The position numbers and the translations under genes were made by a program. From an uncultured Bacteroidales bacterium (GTDB taxonomy: Bacteria > Bacteroidota > Bacteroidia > Bacteroidales > Paludibacteraceae): a stretch of 60,550 nt of DNA. Below are positions 32,461 through 40,501 of the stretch, piece by piece. The stretch lies in contig ONMU01000012.1 of NCBI GenBank assembly GCA_900319035.1, forward strand, positions 1 through 60,550. Direction: 5' to 3'. The notes under the pieces are model-generated. The model was not told where the DNA came from and did no database searches. It saw only the letters and a list, made by a program, of their open reading frames with translations. Numbering within the stretch: the stretch's first letter is position 1; every line of letters begins with the position of its first letter.

Positions 32461-33912
32461 ATGTTTATCATTATTCTCATTGCTTTGTTTGTATGCGGAT
32501 GGTATTTCTTGTGGAAAAAGAAATATTTCATCCTCATCGAGAGTGCCGGCGAAAACGCAGACGGCATCAAACAAGTCCTCAAAACCCAATTAGAGATTTC
32601 GCTTACTGAAGCGGAAGAGTTAGCAGGAAGCCTCCCGAAGACCGTACGTGGTGGTAATTTCCTGAATGCTAAGATGGTGGTGAAAGCCATCAATGAGGCA
32701 GGCGGTAGTGCTAAGTTGCTTACTTCTGGCGAAGATGCGCTGGCAAAGGACGAGCAACCCGAAGTGGACGAGAACGGTAAGAAAAAGAAAGGACCGGACT
32801 CCGATGCTAAGCACTCGATGGGTGAATATGCCTTCACGCCGGAAGACGTAGATGCTGTCAAGGGCTCGAAAGATAAAGCCTATGCCAAACTGGTTGAGGC
32901 AATGAATGTAGGCGGTGATAATTTCTATCCCGAGACACTTGCTGAAACCCAACAGATGGACGCTTTGTTGGATGAGTCCGAGAAAGCCGCCAAGGGTATC
33001 AAAGACATTGAGTATCATAAGATGCTCAAAGAGATGCGTGGTATCGTAGGATGGTCGTCTCGTCGTCACTTCAATTTCTCATGGGGTATCATCCTCGGTT
33101 CGCTCATCACGATCGGTGTTGTTCTATGGATCGGTCACAGCAACCAGGAAGATAAGAAGCATGCGAAAGAGCAGGTGGAAAAAGTAGAAGCATGGAACGT
33201 AAAAGACACCCTTTCGCTGGATAAAGCTATGCAGATGGCGAACTATGAGAACCATCTCCAGTCGCCGGCTCTCTATCGTGCATACGAAATCAATACGAAA
33301 GAGAATCTGATTGCCTCCTGCAAGAAGAATATTGAGGAAGAAAAAGCCCGTCAAGACACGGCTTCCACCAAAGAGATAAAGGCAAATATCCAGAAATGGA
33401 TAGACATGAATGAAAAGGAAATCGCACGGCACAACGAGGAACTGAAGGAGATTAGATGCTGGGACAACAAAGATACCAAGAAAGCCGCACTCGAGCGTAC
33501 CAAGAAGAGCTATAAGTACGCACGCAAGTCCGCATTCACGAGTATCATCTGGTCGATCATCTTCTTAGCGCTTATTCCGCTCTATATCTTCGCGAACTAC
33601 TCATGGGGATATGTCATCACACGTACCCGTACGGAGTCGGCATTCTTGCAGAAGTTCTATGCTTGGACAGCCAAATTATCTGCCGGTATGTTCGCTCTCG
33701 GAGGCGCTATCCATTTGATTGACAGCAGACCGGTTGATTCGTCCGGTGCGCGTGTCGGCTTCTCTAACGATGGAGCTATCAATGCCATTCTGATGACGGC
33801 GAAGCTCTTCCTGCTGGTGGGTGCAGTAGTGCTCATTGCTTTCGTATCTCTCGCCATCATGATCTATAGCATCATCGTCGGTCTCAAGCGTAATTATGGT
33901 TCAAAGGCATAA
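32461..33912 (+). CDS. Membrane protein with ribosomal-L7/L12-C-terminal-like domain
   Basis: 483 residues. A first transmembrane helix (about 2-18) is followed by residues 22-88 (FILIESAGENADGIKQVLKT, SLTEAEELAGSLPKTVRGG, AINEAGGSAKLL), which match the order and spacing of the L7/L12 C-terminal domain (GAGxxKIxVIKxVRExTGLGLKEAKxLV..PK.V...EAGA.VEL). A charged linker, a second helix near 205-225, an extended helical region, and three or four more membrane helices near 355-380, 405-425 and 440-475 follow. L12-like folds outside ribosomes bind proteins by their helices; here it may recruit a cytosolic partner to the membrane. Whole-protein function unknown. Own promoter and terminator. Confidence 0.75.
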   Translation: MFIIILIALFVCGWYFLWKKKYFILIESAGENADGIKQVLKTQLEISLTEAEELAGSLPKTVRGGNFLNAKMVVKAINEAGGSAKLLTSGEDALAKDEQPEVDENGKKKKGPDSDAKHSMGEYAFTPEDVDAVKGSKDKAYAKLVEAMNVGGDNFYPETLAETQQMDALLDESEKAAKGIKDIEYHKMLKEMRGIVGWSSRRHFNFSWGIILGSLITIGVVLWIGHSNQEDKKHAKEQVEKVEAWNVKDTLSLDKAMQMANYENHLQSPALYRAYEINTKENLIASCKKNIEEEKARQDTASTKEIKANIQKWIDMNEKEIARHNEELKEIRCWDNKDTKKAALERTKKSYKYARKSAFTSIIWSIIFLALIPLYIFANYSWGYVITRTRTESAFLQKFYAWTAKLSAGMFALGGAIHLIDSRPVDSSGARVGFSNDGAINAILMTAKLFLLVGAVVLIAFVSLAIMIYSIIVGLKRNYGSKA

Positions 33913-33933
33913 TGGAGAATGCCCAAATTGATC

Positions 33934-33964
33934 AAAAGCACCTCTTGTTAGGTGCTTTTTTTTA
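33934..33964 (+). terminator. Rho-independent terminator
   Basis: AAAAGCACCT and AGGTGCTTTT flank CTTGTT and continue into a long T tract. Confidence 0.92.
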
Positions 33965-33980
33965 TTATTTTAATAAAAAG

Positions 33981-34012
33981 TTTGCGTATATGCAATTTTT
34001 TTCGTATCTTTG
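33981..34012 (+). promoter_or_regulatory. murC promoter
   Basis: TTTG (33981-33984) inside TTTGCGTATATGCAAT, a near palindrome, 20 bases, TATCTTTG (34005-34012), followed by GCAGCCGATTTG as in two other promoters. Confidence 0.9.
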
Positions 34013-34035
34013 CAGCCGATTTGTGTTAAGAAACT

Positions 34036-35463
34036 ATGATTAGTCAAGCGGATATACAGAATTTCTTTTTTTTAGGTATCGGAGGAATCGGTATCAGCGC
34101 CTTAGCGCGTTATTTTCATCATCGCGGATATGCGGTGTCGGGTTACGACCGTACGCCTTCGGGATTGACGAAAGAGCTGGAGAGTGAAGGAATCTCCATT
34201 ACGTATGAGGACGATCCTTCTTTCTTGCAGAACTCGTCTATCTCCTTCAATCCGAAGCATACACTTGTCGTGCGTACGCCCGCTGTTCCCGAGGATTGTG
34301 CTATCTATACCTATCTGCGTGAACAGGGTTATTCTATCCGCAAGAGGGCAGAGGTATTGGGGCTGGTGACATATGGTCTGAAAGCGCTCTGTGTGGCAGG
34401 TACGCACGGTAAGACGACGACCAGCACGATGTTGGCTCATCTTCTCTATCAGTCGGAAATAGGCACGAATGCTTTCTTGGGCGGTATTAGCATGAACTAC
34501 GGCACGAATATCCTGCTTCAGAAGGACAGCAGTTATGTGGTGGTAGAGGCGGACGAGTACGACCGTTCTTTCCATCAGTTGAGGCCGTACATGTCGGTGG
34601 TGACGGCAGTGGATGCCGACCATCTGGATATATACGGTACGCCTGAAGCCTATCGTGAGGCGTTTGCGGACTACACGGCCTTGATTACCGGCGCTTTGGT
34701 TATGAAGCACGGCATCGCTCTGAAGCCGAAGTTGCAGAAGGGCGTGAAATGCTATACGTACGGGGTTTTGACCGATGCACCGAAGCCGAAGGACTTGAAT
34801 TTCTATGCGGATCATATTCGTGTGGAGAAAGGGCAGATATACTTCGATTTCCATATTGACATCCCTGCTAATACCACAAATACGATACCGGACGTGAAGT
34901 TAGGCGTGCCGGTATATGTCAATATCGAGAATGCGGTAGCGGCTATGTCGGTAGCGTGGTTGAACGGTTTGTCGGAGAACGAATTGAGAAACGGCATTGC
35001 CTCGTTTAGAGGAGTGAGCCGCCGGTTCAATATCCATGTGAATGCGCCGAAAGTAGCTTATGTCGATGACTACGCGCATCATCCCGAGGAGATAGCTACT
35101 GCTATCGATTCAATCCGTAAGTTGTACCCCAAACGCCGTTTCATCGGTGTATTCCAACCGCATCTCTATACCCGTACACGCGATTTCGCAGATGAGTTTG
35201 CACGCGTGCTCAGTACACTGGACGAAGCGGTGTTGCTGCCTATCTATCCTGCGCGTGAGCTGCCGATAGAAGGTGTGAACAGCGAGATGCTCTTGGCCAA
35301 AATGACCAATACCGACAAACGGATAGTACAGAAAGCGGATTTGGTGGATTATCTTCGCCGGCGTGTGAAGGAGTCCCAAGAACCGGTAGTGGTACTCACC
35401 ATCGGAGCAGGAGACATCGATCGTCTTGTGCCTGAAATAACGAAAGCAATTTGTAATTTGTAA
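34036..35463 (+). CDS. murC: UDP-N-acetylmuramate--L-alanine ligase
   Basis: 475 residues. It adds L-Ala to UDP-MurNAc in the cytoplasm, the first amino-acid step of peptidoglycan synthesis. FFLGIGGIGISALARYF (about 11-27) is the UDP-sugar Rossmann loop, VAGTHGKTTTSTMLAHLL the ATP-binding P-loop, EADEYDRSF and YDDYAHHPEEI-like VDDYAHHPEEIATAI the Mur ligase motifs. It is the first gene of the shortened dcw cluster and has its own promoter. The last codons (AICNL-stop) are coded by the heptamer array shared with ftsQ. Confidence 0.95.
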   Translation: MISQADIQNFFFLGIGGIGISALARYFHHRGYAVSGYDRTPSGLTKELESEGISITYEDDPSFLQNSSISFNPKHTLVVRTPAVPEDCAIYTYLREQGYSIRKRAEVLGLVTYGLKALCVAGTHGKTTTSTMLAHLLYQSEIGTNAFLGGISMNYGTNILLQKDSSYVVVEADEYDRSFHQLRPYMSVVTAVDADHLDIYGTPEAYREAFADYTALITGALVMKHGIALKPKLQKGVKCYTYGVLTDAPKPKDLNFYADHIRVEKGQIYFDFHIDIPANTTNTIPDVKLGVPVYVNIENAVAAMSVAWLNGLSENELRNGIASFRGVSRRFNIHVNAPKVAYVDDYAHHPEEIATAIDSIRKLYPKRRFIGVFQPHLYTRTRDFADEFARVLSTLDEAVLLPIYPARELPIEGVNSEMLLAKMTNTDKRIVQKADLVDYLRRRVKESQEPVVVLTIGAGDIDRLVPEITKAICNL

Positions 35464-35481
35464 TTTATAATTTGTAATTTG
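35447..35481 (+). repeat. Heptamer array spanning murC stop and ftsQ start (5 units, TAATTTG)
   Basis: CAATTTG, TAATTTG, TAATTTA, TAATTTG, TAATTTG. The murC TAA (35461-35463) and the ftsQ TTG start (35479-35481) both lie in the array. Confidence 0.9.
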
Positions 35482-36231
35482 ACCAAAGCACAAATCATAT
35501 GGAAAAGCATCGGAGTATGCCTGACAGCGCTGCTTCTGGTGGGGGCTGTGATCAGTGGTTTTCGGATGACGCCAACTGACGCGCCTTGTGTCTCTATGCG
35601 CTATCTGATAGAGGATAAATCGGAGCGGATGTACCTTACGGAGTCGGAGTTGAATATGCTCCTTTATGCCGAGGACGTGTATCCTTTGGGGCGTAAGTTG
35701 AACTTGGTCTCGCTGCATCGTATAGAGCGTGCGATCAAAGCACATCCGATGGTTCGAACGGCAGAGTGTTACCTCACGCCGCGCAATGAGGTGCGTGTAC
35801 AGATCACCCAGAGGGTGCCGATGTTACGTGTGCAGACGAATACGGACACATGGCTCGTGGATACAGACAGGCGTGTGATGCAAGCGAGGGCGGCTGTCAA
35901 AGATACCGTTCTGATCGTGACCGGCAATGTGGGCACGCAGATGGCGGTGACGCAGTTGGCGGATTTTGCGGAGTGGCTTCAAGAGAACAAGTATTGGAAC
36001 GCTCGTGTGCATCATCTGTACGTACAATCACCGTTTATGCTCTATCTCTATCTGAAGGATGCGAATGGTAAGATGCAGAACGAGCGTTTAGTGCTCGGCG
36101 CTATGAGCGGCTATGAGCGTAAGTTGAAGAAAATGCGGACGTTCATGGAGAATGCCGGTCAAGCCATAGAAGGCAAGAACTACAGGGAGTTCGATCTCCG
36201 TTTTAAGGGACAAGTGATAGGTCGATATTAA
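35479..36231 (+). CDS. ftsQ: Cell division protein FtsQ
   Basis: 250 residues from TTG 35479; no in-frame ATG precedes the transmembrane helix, so a TTG start is needed. One membrane helix (about 8-30, ending ...GAVISGF), then a POTRA-like domain (LTESELNMLLY, LHRIERAIKAHPMVRTAECY, VRVQITQRVPMLRV) and a beta domain, as in FtsQ/DivIB. It links the divisome parts in the periplasm. Position between murC and ftsA is the canonical one. Start codon inside a tandem repeat suggests low or variable initiation. Confidence 0.88.
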   Translation: MTKAQIIWKSIGVCLTALLLVGAVISGFRMTPTDAPCVSMRYLIEDKSERMYLTESELNMLLYAEDVYPLGRKLNLVSLHRIERAIKAHPMVRTAECYLTPRNEVRVQITQRVPMLRVQTNTDTWLVDTDRRVMQARAAVKDTVLIVTGNVGTQMAVTQLADFAEWLQENKYWNARVHHLYVQSPFMLYLYLKDANGKMQNERLVLGAMSGYERKLKKMRTFMENAGQAIEGKNYREFDLRFKGQVIGRY

Positions 36232-36258
36232 CATTAAACAATAAACCTTACACAACAA

Positions 36259-37542
36259 ATGGCAAGAAAACAAGTACAGACAGCGGATTCTCTTCCTTTG
36301 GTAGCAATCGATTTAGGAAGCGACAGTGTCAGGGCGATGGCGGCACAACGCATAGCGCCTGATCTGTTTCGCGTGTTGGGAGTGGAAGAGCGTCCCCAGA
36401 AATTAGGCAATCTCTGCGTAGAGCAGGGGATTATTACGCAGTCGAGCAATGCGGGATACGTGATTGCAGAGGTGCTCAAACTGTTAGCAAACCGAATAGG
36501 CGTTCCTGAACTGCCGACGGCGTTTGTGTCCGTGGGCGGACAATCGATGCAGATCGTAGCCGTTCATTCGCGTCGTGACCAAGTGCGTCGCAAAGAAGTC
36601 AGCCAAGAGCTGTTAGACGAGATGGAGCGTGAATGCAAAGAGAAGATCGAGTCGCGCAATCCCGAGGTTGCAGTGCTCGGACTCGTGCCTTCGTTCTTTA
36701 AGTTAGATGGCGTAGAGCAGGACGAGATGCCTTCTCCCGAGCAAAGGGCGGCACTCGTGGAAGCGCACTATATCGCTTTCTATGGACGTAAGATGATGGA
36801 TACGCAGTTACAGAAATCGTTCTCACAGGCAGGACGAAGCATCGAGCATGTGTTCGTACGTCCCGAGACTTTGCTCTCGGCGTTCGCTACCTGCGATGGA
36901 AACCATGTGCTGATGAACGGTTGTGCGGTGTTGGACTTCGGCGCACAGACGACCAGCCTGACTGCATACAAAGGTGGACAGTACTTACTGAACAAAGTAG
37001 TGCCCAAAGGAGGCTATCATATCACCCGCATGTTGGAACAGCAGGGTATCAGTTTCGCGACAGCTGAGGTGCTCAAACGCAAGTATGGTTGCGCTTCGCC
37101 TGCGTGTGTGGAGAAGAACGTGCGCTTACGCGTGCCCGCGACTCCTGAGATGGGCGGCGATTTGGTGATAGCTACTGTTGAGTTGGCAGAGACCATCGAA
37201 CTGAAGTTACAAGAGATCCTCGCCCCGCTGATGGAGGAACTCCGGAAAGTGGAGAGCCGAATCACCACGCTGTATATCACCGGCGGCGGTTCGATGATGG
37301 CGGGATTGTTGGATTATATCCAAAGCCTGACTTCGTTACGCGTGCAATACGGAGCGCATAACTTACTGCTGCATCGCGATACAGAGGACAAATACCTCTC
37401 GCCGGAATATACCTCGTTGGTGGGAACGATCCTGCTTGGTCAGGATTATCGGGATACCCACCGGAACCAACTCGTTCAGAGACCGGGTTTCTTCGAGAGG
37501 GTCAAAGAATCGACACTCGATATGTTTATTGATCAAAATTGA
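36259..37542 (+). CDS. ftsA: Cell division protein FtsA
   Basis: 427 residues. Actin-fold ATPase tethering FtsZ to the membrane. AIDLGSDSVRAMAAQ (about 16-30) is phosphate 1, FVSVGGQSMQI, VLDFGAQTTSLTAYKGG (phosphate 2) and YITGGGSMMAGLLDY (adenosine motif) are present. A C-terminal amphipathic segment (ERVKESTLDMFI) may be the membrane-targeting helix. Starts 27 bases after ftsQ; its stop overlaps the spacer before ftsZ. Confidence 0.94.
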   Translation: MARKQVQTADSLPLVAIDLGSDSVRAMAAQRIAPDLFRVLGVEERPQKLGNLCVEQGIITQSSNAGYVIAEVLKLLANRIGVPELPTAFVSVGGQSMQIVAVHSRRDQVRRKEVSQELLDEMERECKEKIESRNPEVAVLGLVPSFFKLDGVEQDEMPSPEQRAALVEAHYIAFYGRKMMDTQLQKSFSQAGRSIEHVFVRPETLLSAFATCDGNHVLMNGCAVLDFGAQTTSLTAYKGGQYLLNKVVPKGGYHITRMLEQQGISFATAEVLKRKYGCASPACVEKNVRLRVPATPEMGGDLVIATVELAETIELKLQEILAPLMEELRKVESRITTLYITGGGSMMAGLLDYIQSLTSLRVQYGAHNLLLHRDTEDKYLSPEYTSLVGTILLGQDYRDTHRNQLVQRPGFFERVKESTLDMFIDQN

Positions 37543-37562
37543 AAATAGTAAATTACAAGAAT

Positions 37563-38807
37563 ATGGAAGATCTTATTACATTACCCCTTGAGGGACTGAC
37601 AGAAGATAGTATTATCAAGGTCATCGGAGTTGGCGGTGGTGGTTGCAATGCTGTCAATTATATGCATCGTCAGGGATTGAAGGACGTCTCTTTCCTCGTG
37701 TGCAACACGGATCGTCAGGTGCTTATCAAAAGCTCCGTTCCGAGCAAACTGCAGTTAGGACCGGGTTTAGGTGCCGGTGGTGATCCTGAAACCGCACGTC
37801 AGTATGCCGAGGAGAGCCGTGATCATATCCGTGAGGCGCTCAATGATGGCACGCAGATGTTGTTCCTTGCTGCCGGTATGGGCGGTGGAACCGGAACGGG
37901 TGCTTCGTCCGTAGTAGCCGAAGTGGCACAAGAAATGGGTATCCTCACTGTGGGTATCGTGACGATTCCTTTTGCTTTCGAGGGCAAGAAGAAGATCGAG
38001 AAAGCGATGACCGGTGTGGCTCGTTTGGCGAAGCACGTAGATGCACTGCTGATCATCAATAATGAGAAACTCAAACAGATCTATCCGGAACTCAACCTCC
38101 TCAATGCGTTCTCCAAATCGGATGACGTAGTAGCGAACGCAGCGCGAGCTATAGCAGAGATCATCACCGTTCCTGGATATATCAACACCGACTTTGCGGA
38201 CGTGCGTAATACGCTGCGTAAGGGTGGAGTAGCGATCATGAATATCGGTCGTGCTTCCGGTGAGAAACGTATTACCAACGCCATCAACGATGCACTGAAC
38301 TCGCCGTTAGTGAATACCAACGACGTACATGGGGCAGAGCGCATTCTCCTTCAGTTCTATTGCTCCACCGAGCACGCCATCGTCATGGAAGAGATTGATC
38401 AGATCAACGATTTCGTACAAGAAGTGGGCGATAACATCGAGGTACAATGGGGTGCTTCTATTGATGAGACACTCGGAGAAGAAGTACGCGTAACGGTCAT
38501 AGCTACCGGCTATAAAGTGGACGGACTGCCTTCTGAGGAAGAAGAGGAAGGAAAGAAATCCATCTCCGAAGCGATAGAGGCTAACTATCCGACTCAGCAA
38601 CCCAAACCGATGGAAGATGAGAAAACAACGCTCATTGACCTGAGTGACACCTTGCGCGAGGAGGGAATCCAAGTCCCGCAAGAACCGCGGGAGCGAGTTG
38701 CTTCCACTTCAGCGGAAGAGGTGGTGATCACCGTAGAGGACGAACCCAAACAGGAAGAGCCCGAGAAACCTGTCCGCAGAGCTTTCGGATGGATTAGGAG
38801 GAGTTAA
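37563..38807 (+). CDS. ftsZ: Cell division GTPase FtsZ
   Basis: 414 residues from ATG 37563 (a TTG at 37539 overlapping the ftsA stop is rejected). IKVIGVGGGGCNAVNYM (about 16-32), the tubulin signature GMGGGTGTGAS (about 98-108), and NTDRQVL near 49-55 define it. It polymerises into the Z-ring. The C-terminal linker after about residue 330 is acidic (EEEEEGKK) and the end, PVRRAFGWIRRS, serves as the basic tip. Last gene of this dcw fragment. Confidence 0.97.
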   Translation: MEDLITLPLEGLTEDSIIKVIGVGGGGCNAVNYMHRQGLKDVSFLVCNTDRQVLIKSSVPSKLQLGPGLGAGGDPETARQYAEESRDHIREALNDGTQMLFLAAGMGGGTGTGASSVVAEVAQEMGILTVGIVTIPFAFEGKKKIEKAMTGVARLAKHVDALLIINNEKLKQIYPELNLLNAFSKSDDVVANAARAIAEIITVPGYINTDFADVRNTLRKGGVAIMNIGRASGEKRITNAINDALNSPLVNTNDVHGAERILLQFYCSTEHAIVMEEIDQINDFVQEVGDNIEVQWGASIDETLGEEVRVTVIATGYKVDGLPSEEEEEGKKSISEAIEANYPTQQPKPMEDEKTTLIDLSDTLREEGIQVPQEPRERVASTSAEEVVITVEDEPKQEEPEKPVRRAFGWIRRS

Positions 38808-38810
38808 AGA

Positions 38811-38852
38811 TCATTTGACATTGGATATTTTACATTGGAAATTTGATATTTA
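38811..38852 (+). repeat. Period-7 array between ftsZ and the Wzz-like gene (6 degenerate units)
   Basis: ATCATTT, GACATTG, GATATTT, TACATTG, GAAATTT and GATATTT: period 7 is clear, the unit more degenerate than elsewhere. Confidence 0.65.
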
Positions 38853-38859
38853 AGATTAT

Positions 38860-39837
38860 ATGGAAAAGGAAGGATTAGTGCCCGAAACGGGCAGAGAAAT
38901 GAATTTTTTTGACCTGTGCGTGCTATGTGGTCGCGCGATAGGTCGTGGATGTGCCGCTTTGGGACGTTTGTTGGGATACATGCTTCGTCTCACGTACCGG
39001 TATTGGTGGATTGTGATCACGCTGGTGGTATTGGCTGCAGCTGCGGCTTTGTACTACACCCGTGAGGAGAACACGATCTACAAAGCCAACGCAGTAGCAT
39101 TCCTCAATGGTGTCTCTATTCAGCAGTTTGAGCAGGCATATGCGCCTCTTCGTTCGGGTCGTTTGTTGCCTGCTGACTCCCGTGTGCTGCAACTGATGAC
39201 GGAGCGAAAAGTATCTTATTTTGATACCTATCGCATCGTCGATTGTTTGGGAGACAGCATAGCGGATTATATTGATTTCAAGAGTAAGTCTTCTCCGACG
39301 GACACGGTGAACGTCCAGATGCAAGATCGTATCTGTCTGCAGTTCCGTATCAAGGCGCGTGACTTACATCTCCTGCCCGAGGTGGAGCAAGAGATGTTGT
39401 CAATCCTCAATAATAATGAGGCTTTGCAACGCGCGTATGAGGTTTATCTGCAAGGTCTGAAGGAGCAAGTGAGATTCAACCATTCGCAGTTAGTGAAACT
39501 GGATAGTTTGACAACCCATTACTATTTCCACGGTCATCCGGGGGCAGAACCGCTTGGAACGGTACGCGAAGGAATGGTATTTATGGGTGACTGGAGAGTG
39601 CATCTCTTCTTGGGTGAAATCTATTCACATCAGACCCATACAGACAAAATGGATCTTCGGATGCAGTTTGCTACGGCGCCGGTGGTATTGGAGAACCATT
39701 TTACACTGGATCCCAAACCCGTTAATGAGCGCAAGAAATGCCTCTTCCTCTTTGTTCTGATGGGATGGATCGGAGGCTGCGTATTAGCGGAACTGATAGA
39801 TAAACGCAAAGCTATTTGCGCTTGGCTAAAGAAATAA
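38860..39837 (+). CDS. Wzz/chain-length-determinant-like inner-membrane protein
   Basis: 325 residues. A transmembrane helix at about 46-65 (WWIVITLVVLAAAAALYY), a periplasmic region of about 220 residues with a coiled-coil part (VEQEMLSILNNNEALQRAYE), and a second membrane helix near 289-308 (KCLFLFVLMGWIGGCVLAEL) make the two-helix layout of Wzz-type proteins, which set polysaccharide chain length. The Pro-rich motif of classical Wzz is weak, so this is a fold-level call. Its last 26 bases overlap the 3' end of the convergent dedA gene. Confidence 0.6.
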   Translation: MEKEGLVPETGREMNFFDLCVLCGRAIGRGCAALGRLLGYMLRLTYRYWWIVITLVVLAAAAALYYTREENTIYKANAVAFLNGVSIQQFEQAYAPLRSGRLLPADSRVLQLMTERKVSYFDTYRIVDCLGDSIADYIDFKSKSSPTDTVNVQMQDRICLQFRIKARDLHLLPEVEQEMLSILNNNEALQRAYEVYLQGLKEQVRFNHSQLVKLDSLTTHYYFHGHPGAEPLGTVREGMVFMGDWRVHLFLGEIYSHQTHTDKMDLRMQFATAPVVLENHFTLDPKPVNERKKCLFLFVLMGWIGGCVLAELIDKRKAICAWLKK

Positions 39838-40465
39838 GATATTTAGCTGTATAAAAGAGAACAACTGCTCCAAGCAGAACCAGTATAGCCACGCTCAGTT
39901 CGTGGCTATATTCTTTTATGAGACTCATCTGTCCGGCAGCTATATAGCCCAAAGCAGCCAAGATGCAATTCCAAATGAACGCGCCCAAGAAAGTCCACCA
40001 GAGGAATGCACCGAAGTTCATTCGGCTCAGTCCCGCAGGAATGGAGATGAGTTGGCGAATACCCGGAATGAAACGACCGATGAAGGTGGAGACATTTCCT
40101 TTTTCGCGGAAGTACTCTTCTGCGCGTTGGATCTTCTCGCTGGAGAGAAGGCACATGTGTCCGAGTTTGCTGTCGGCGAACTTATAGATGATGAGTCTGC
40201 CAAGCCAAACGGAGAGGGCATAGTTGATGATGGCGCCTATCATTGCTCCCAACGTACCGAAAAGCACGATGATCAGCACATCAACGGGATAGTTACCCGT
40301 GGCGCATAAGACACTATCCGGTTGTCCGGCAACAAAGGCGGCAGGAGGAATCACCACTTCACTCGGGAAGGGAATAAACGAACTCTCCACCGCCATCAGC
40401 GCGGTAATCGACGCATAGTTCATATGCGCCGAATACCACGAGATGATGTTATCAATAAAACTCAT
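39812..40465 (-). CDS. DedA-family membrane protein
   Basis: 217 residues. Multiple membrane helices with ESSFIPFPSEVVIPPAAF near the N-terminus and FIGRFIPGIRQLISIPAGLS, then FLWWTFLGAFIWN: the E-x6-8-P and GRFxPxxR motifs of DedA/SNARE-associated proteins. These act in lipid-carrier (undecaprenyl phosphate or phospholipid) translocation driven by ion gradients. Last gene of the reverse group lepA-antiporter-dedA; the 3' end overlaps the Wzz-like gene on the other strand. Confidence 0.9.
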   Translation of the reverse strand: MSFIDNIISWYSAHMNYASITALMAVESSFIPFPSEVVIPPAAFVAGQPDSVLCATGNYPVDVLIIVLFGTLGAMIGAIINYALSVWLGRLIIYKFADSKLGHMCLLSSEKIQRAEEYFREKGNVSTFIGRFIPGIRQLISIPAGLSRMNFGAFLWWTFLGAFIWNCILAALGYIAAGQMSLIKEYSHELSVAILVLLGAVVLFYTAKYLISLAKRK

Positions 40466-40501
40466 TGTTTTATTTACGATTTAACGATTTACGGTCAATC
40501 A

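Noticed and set aside
39812-39837. Convergent 26-base overlap as a regulatory antisense pair
   Set aside because: Short 3' overlaps are common; no promoter or terminator suggests control.
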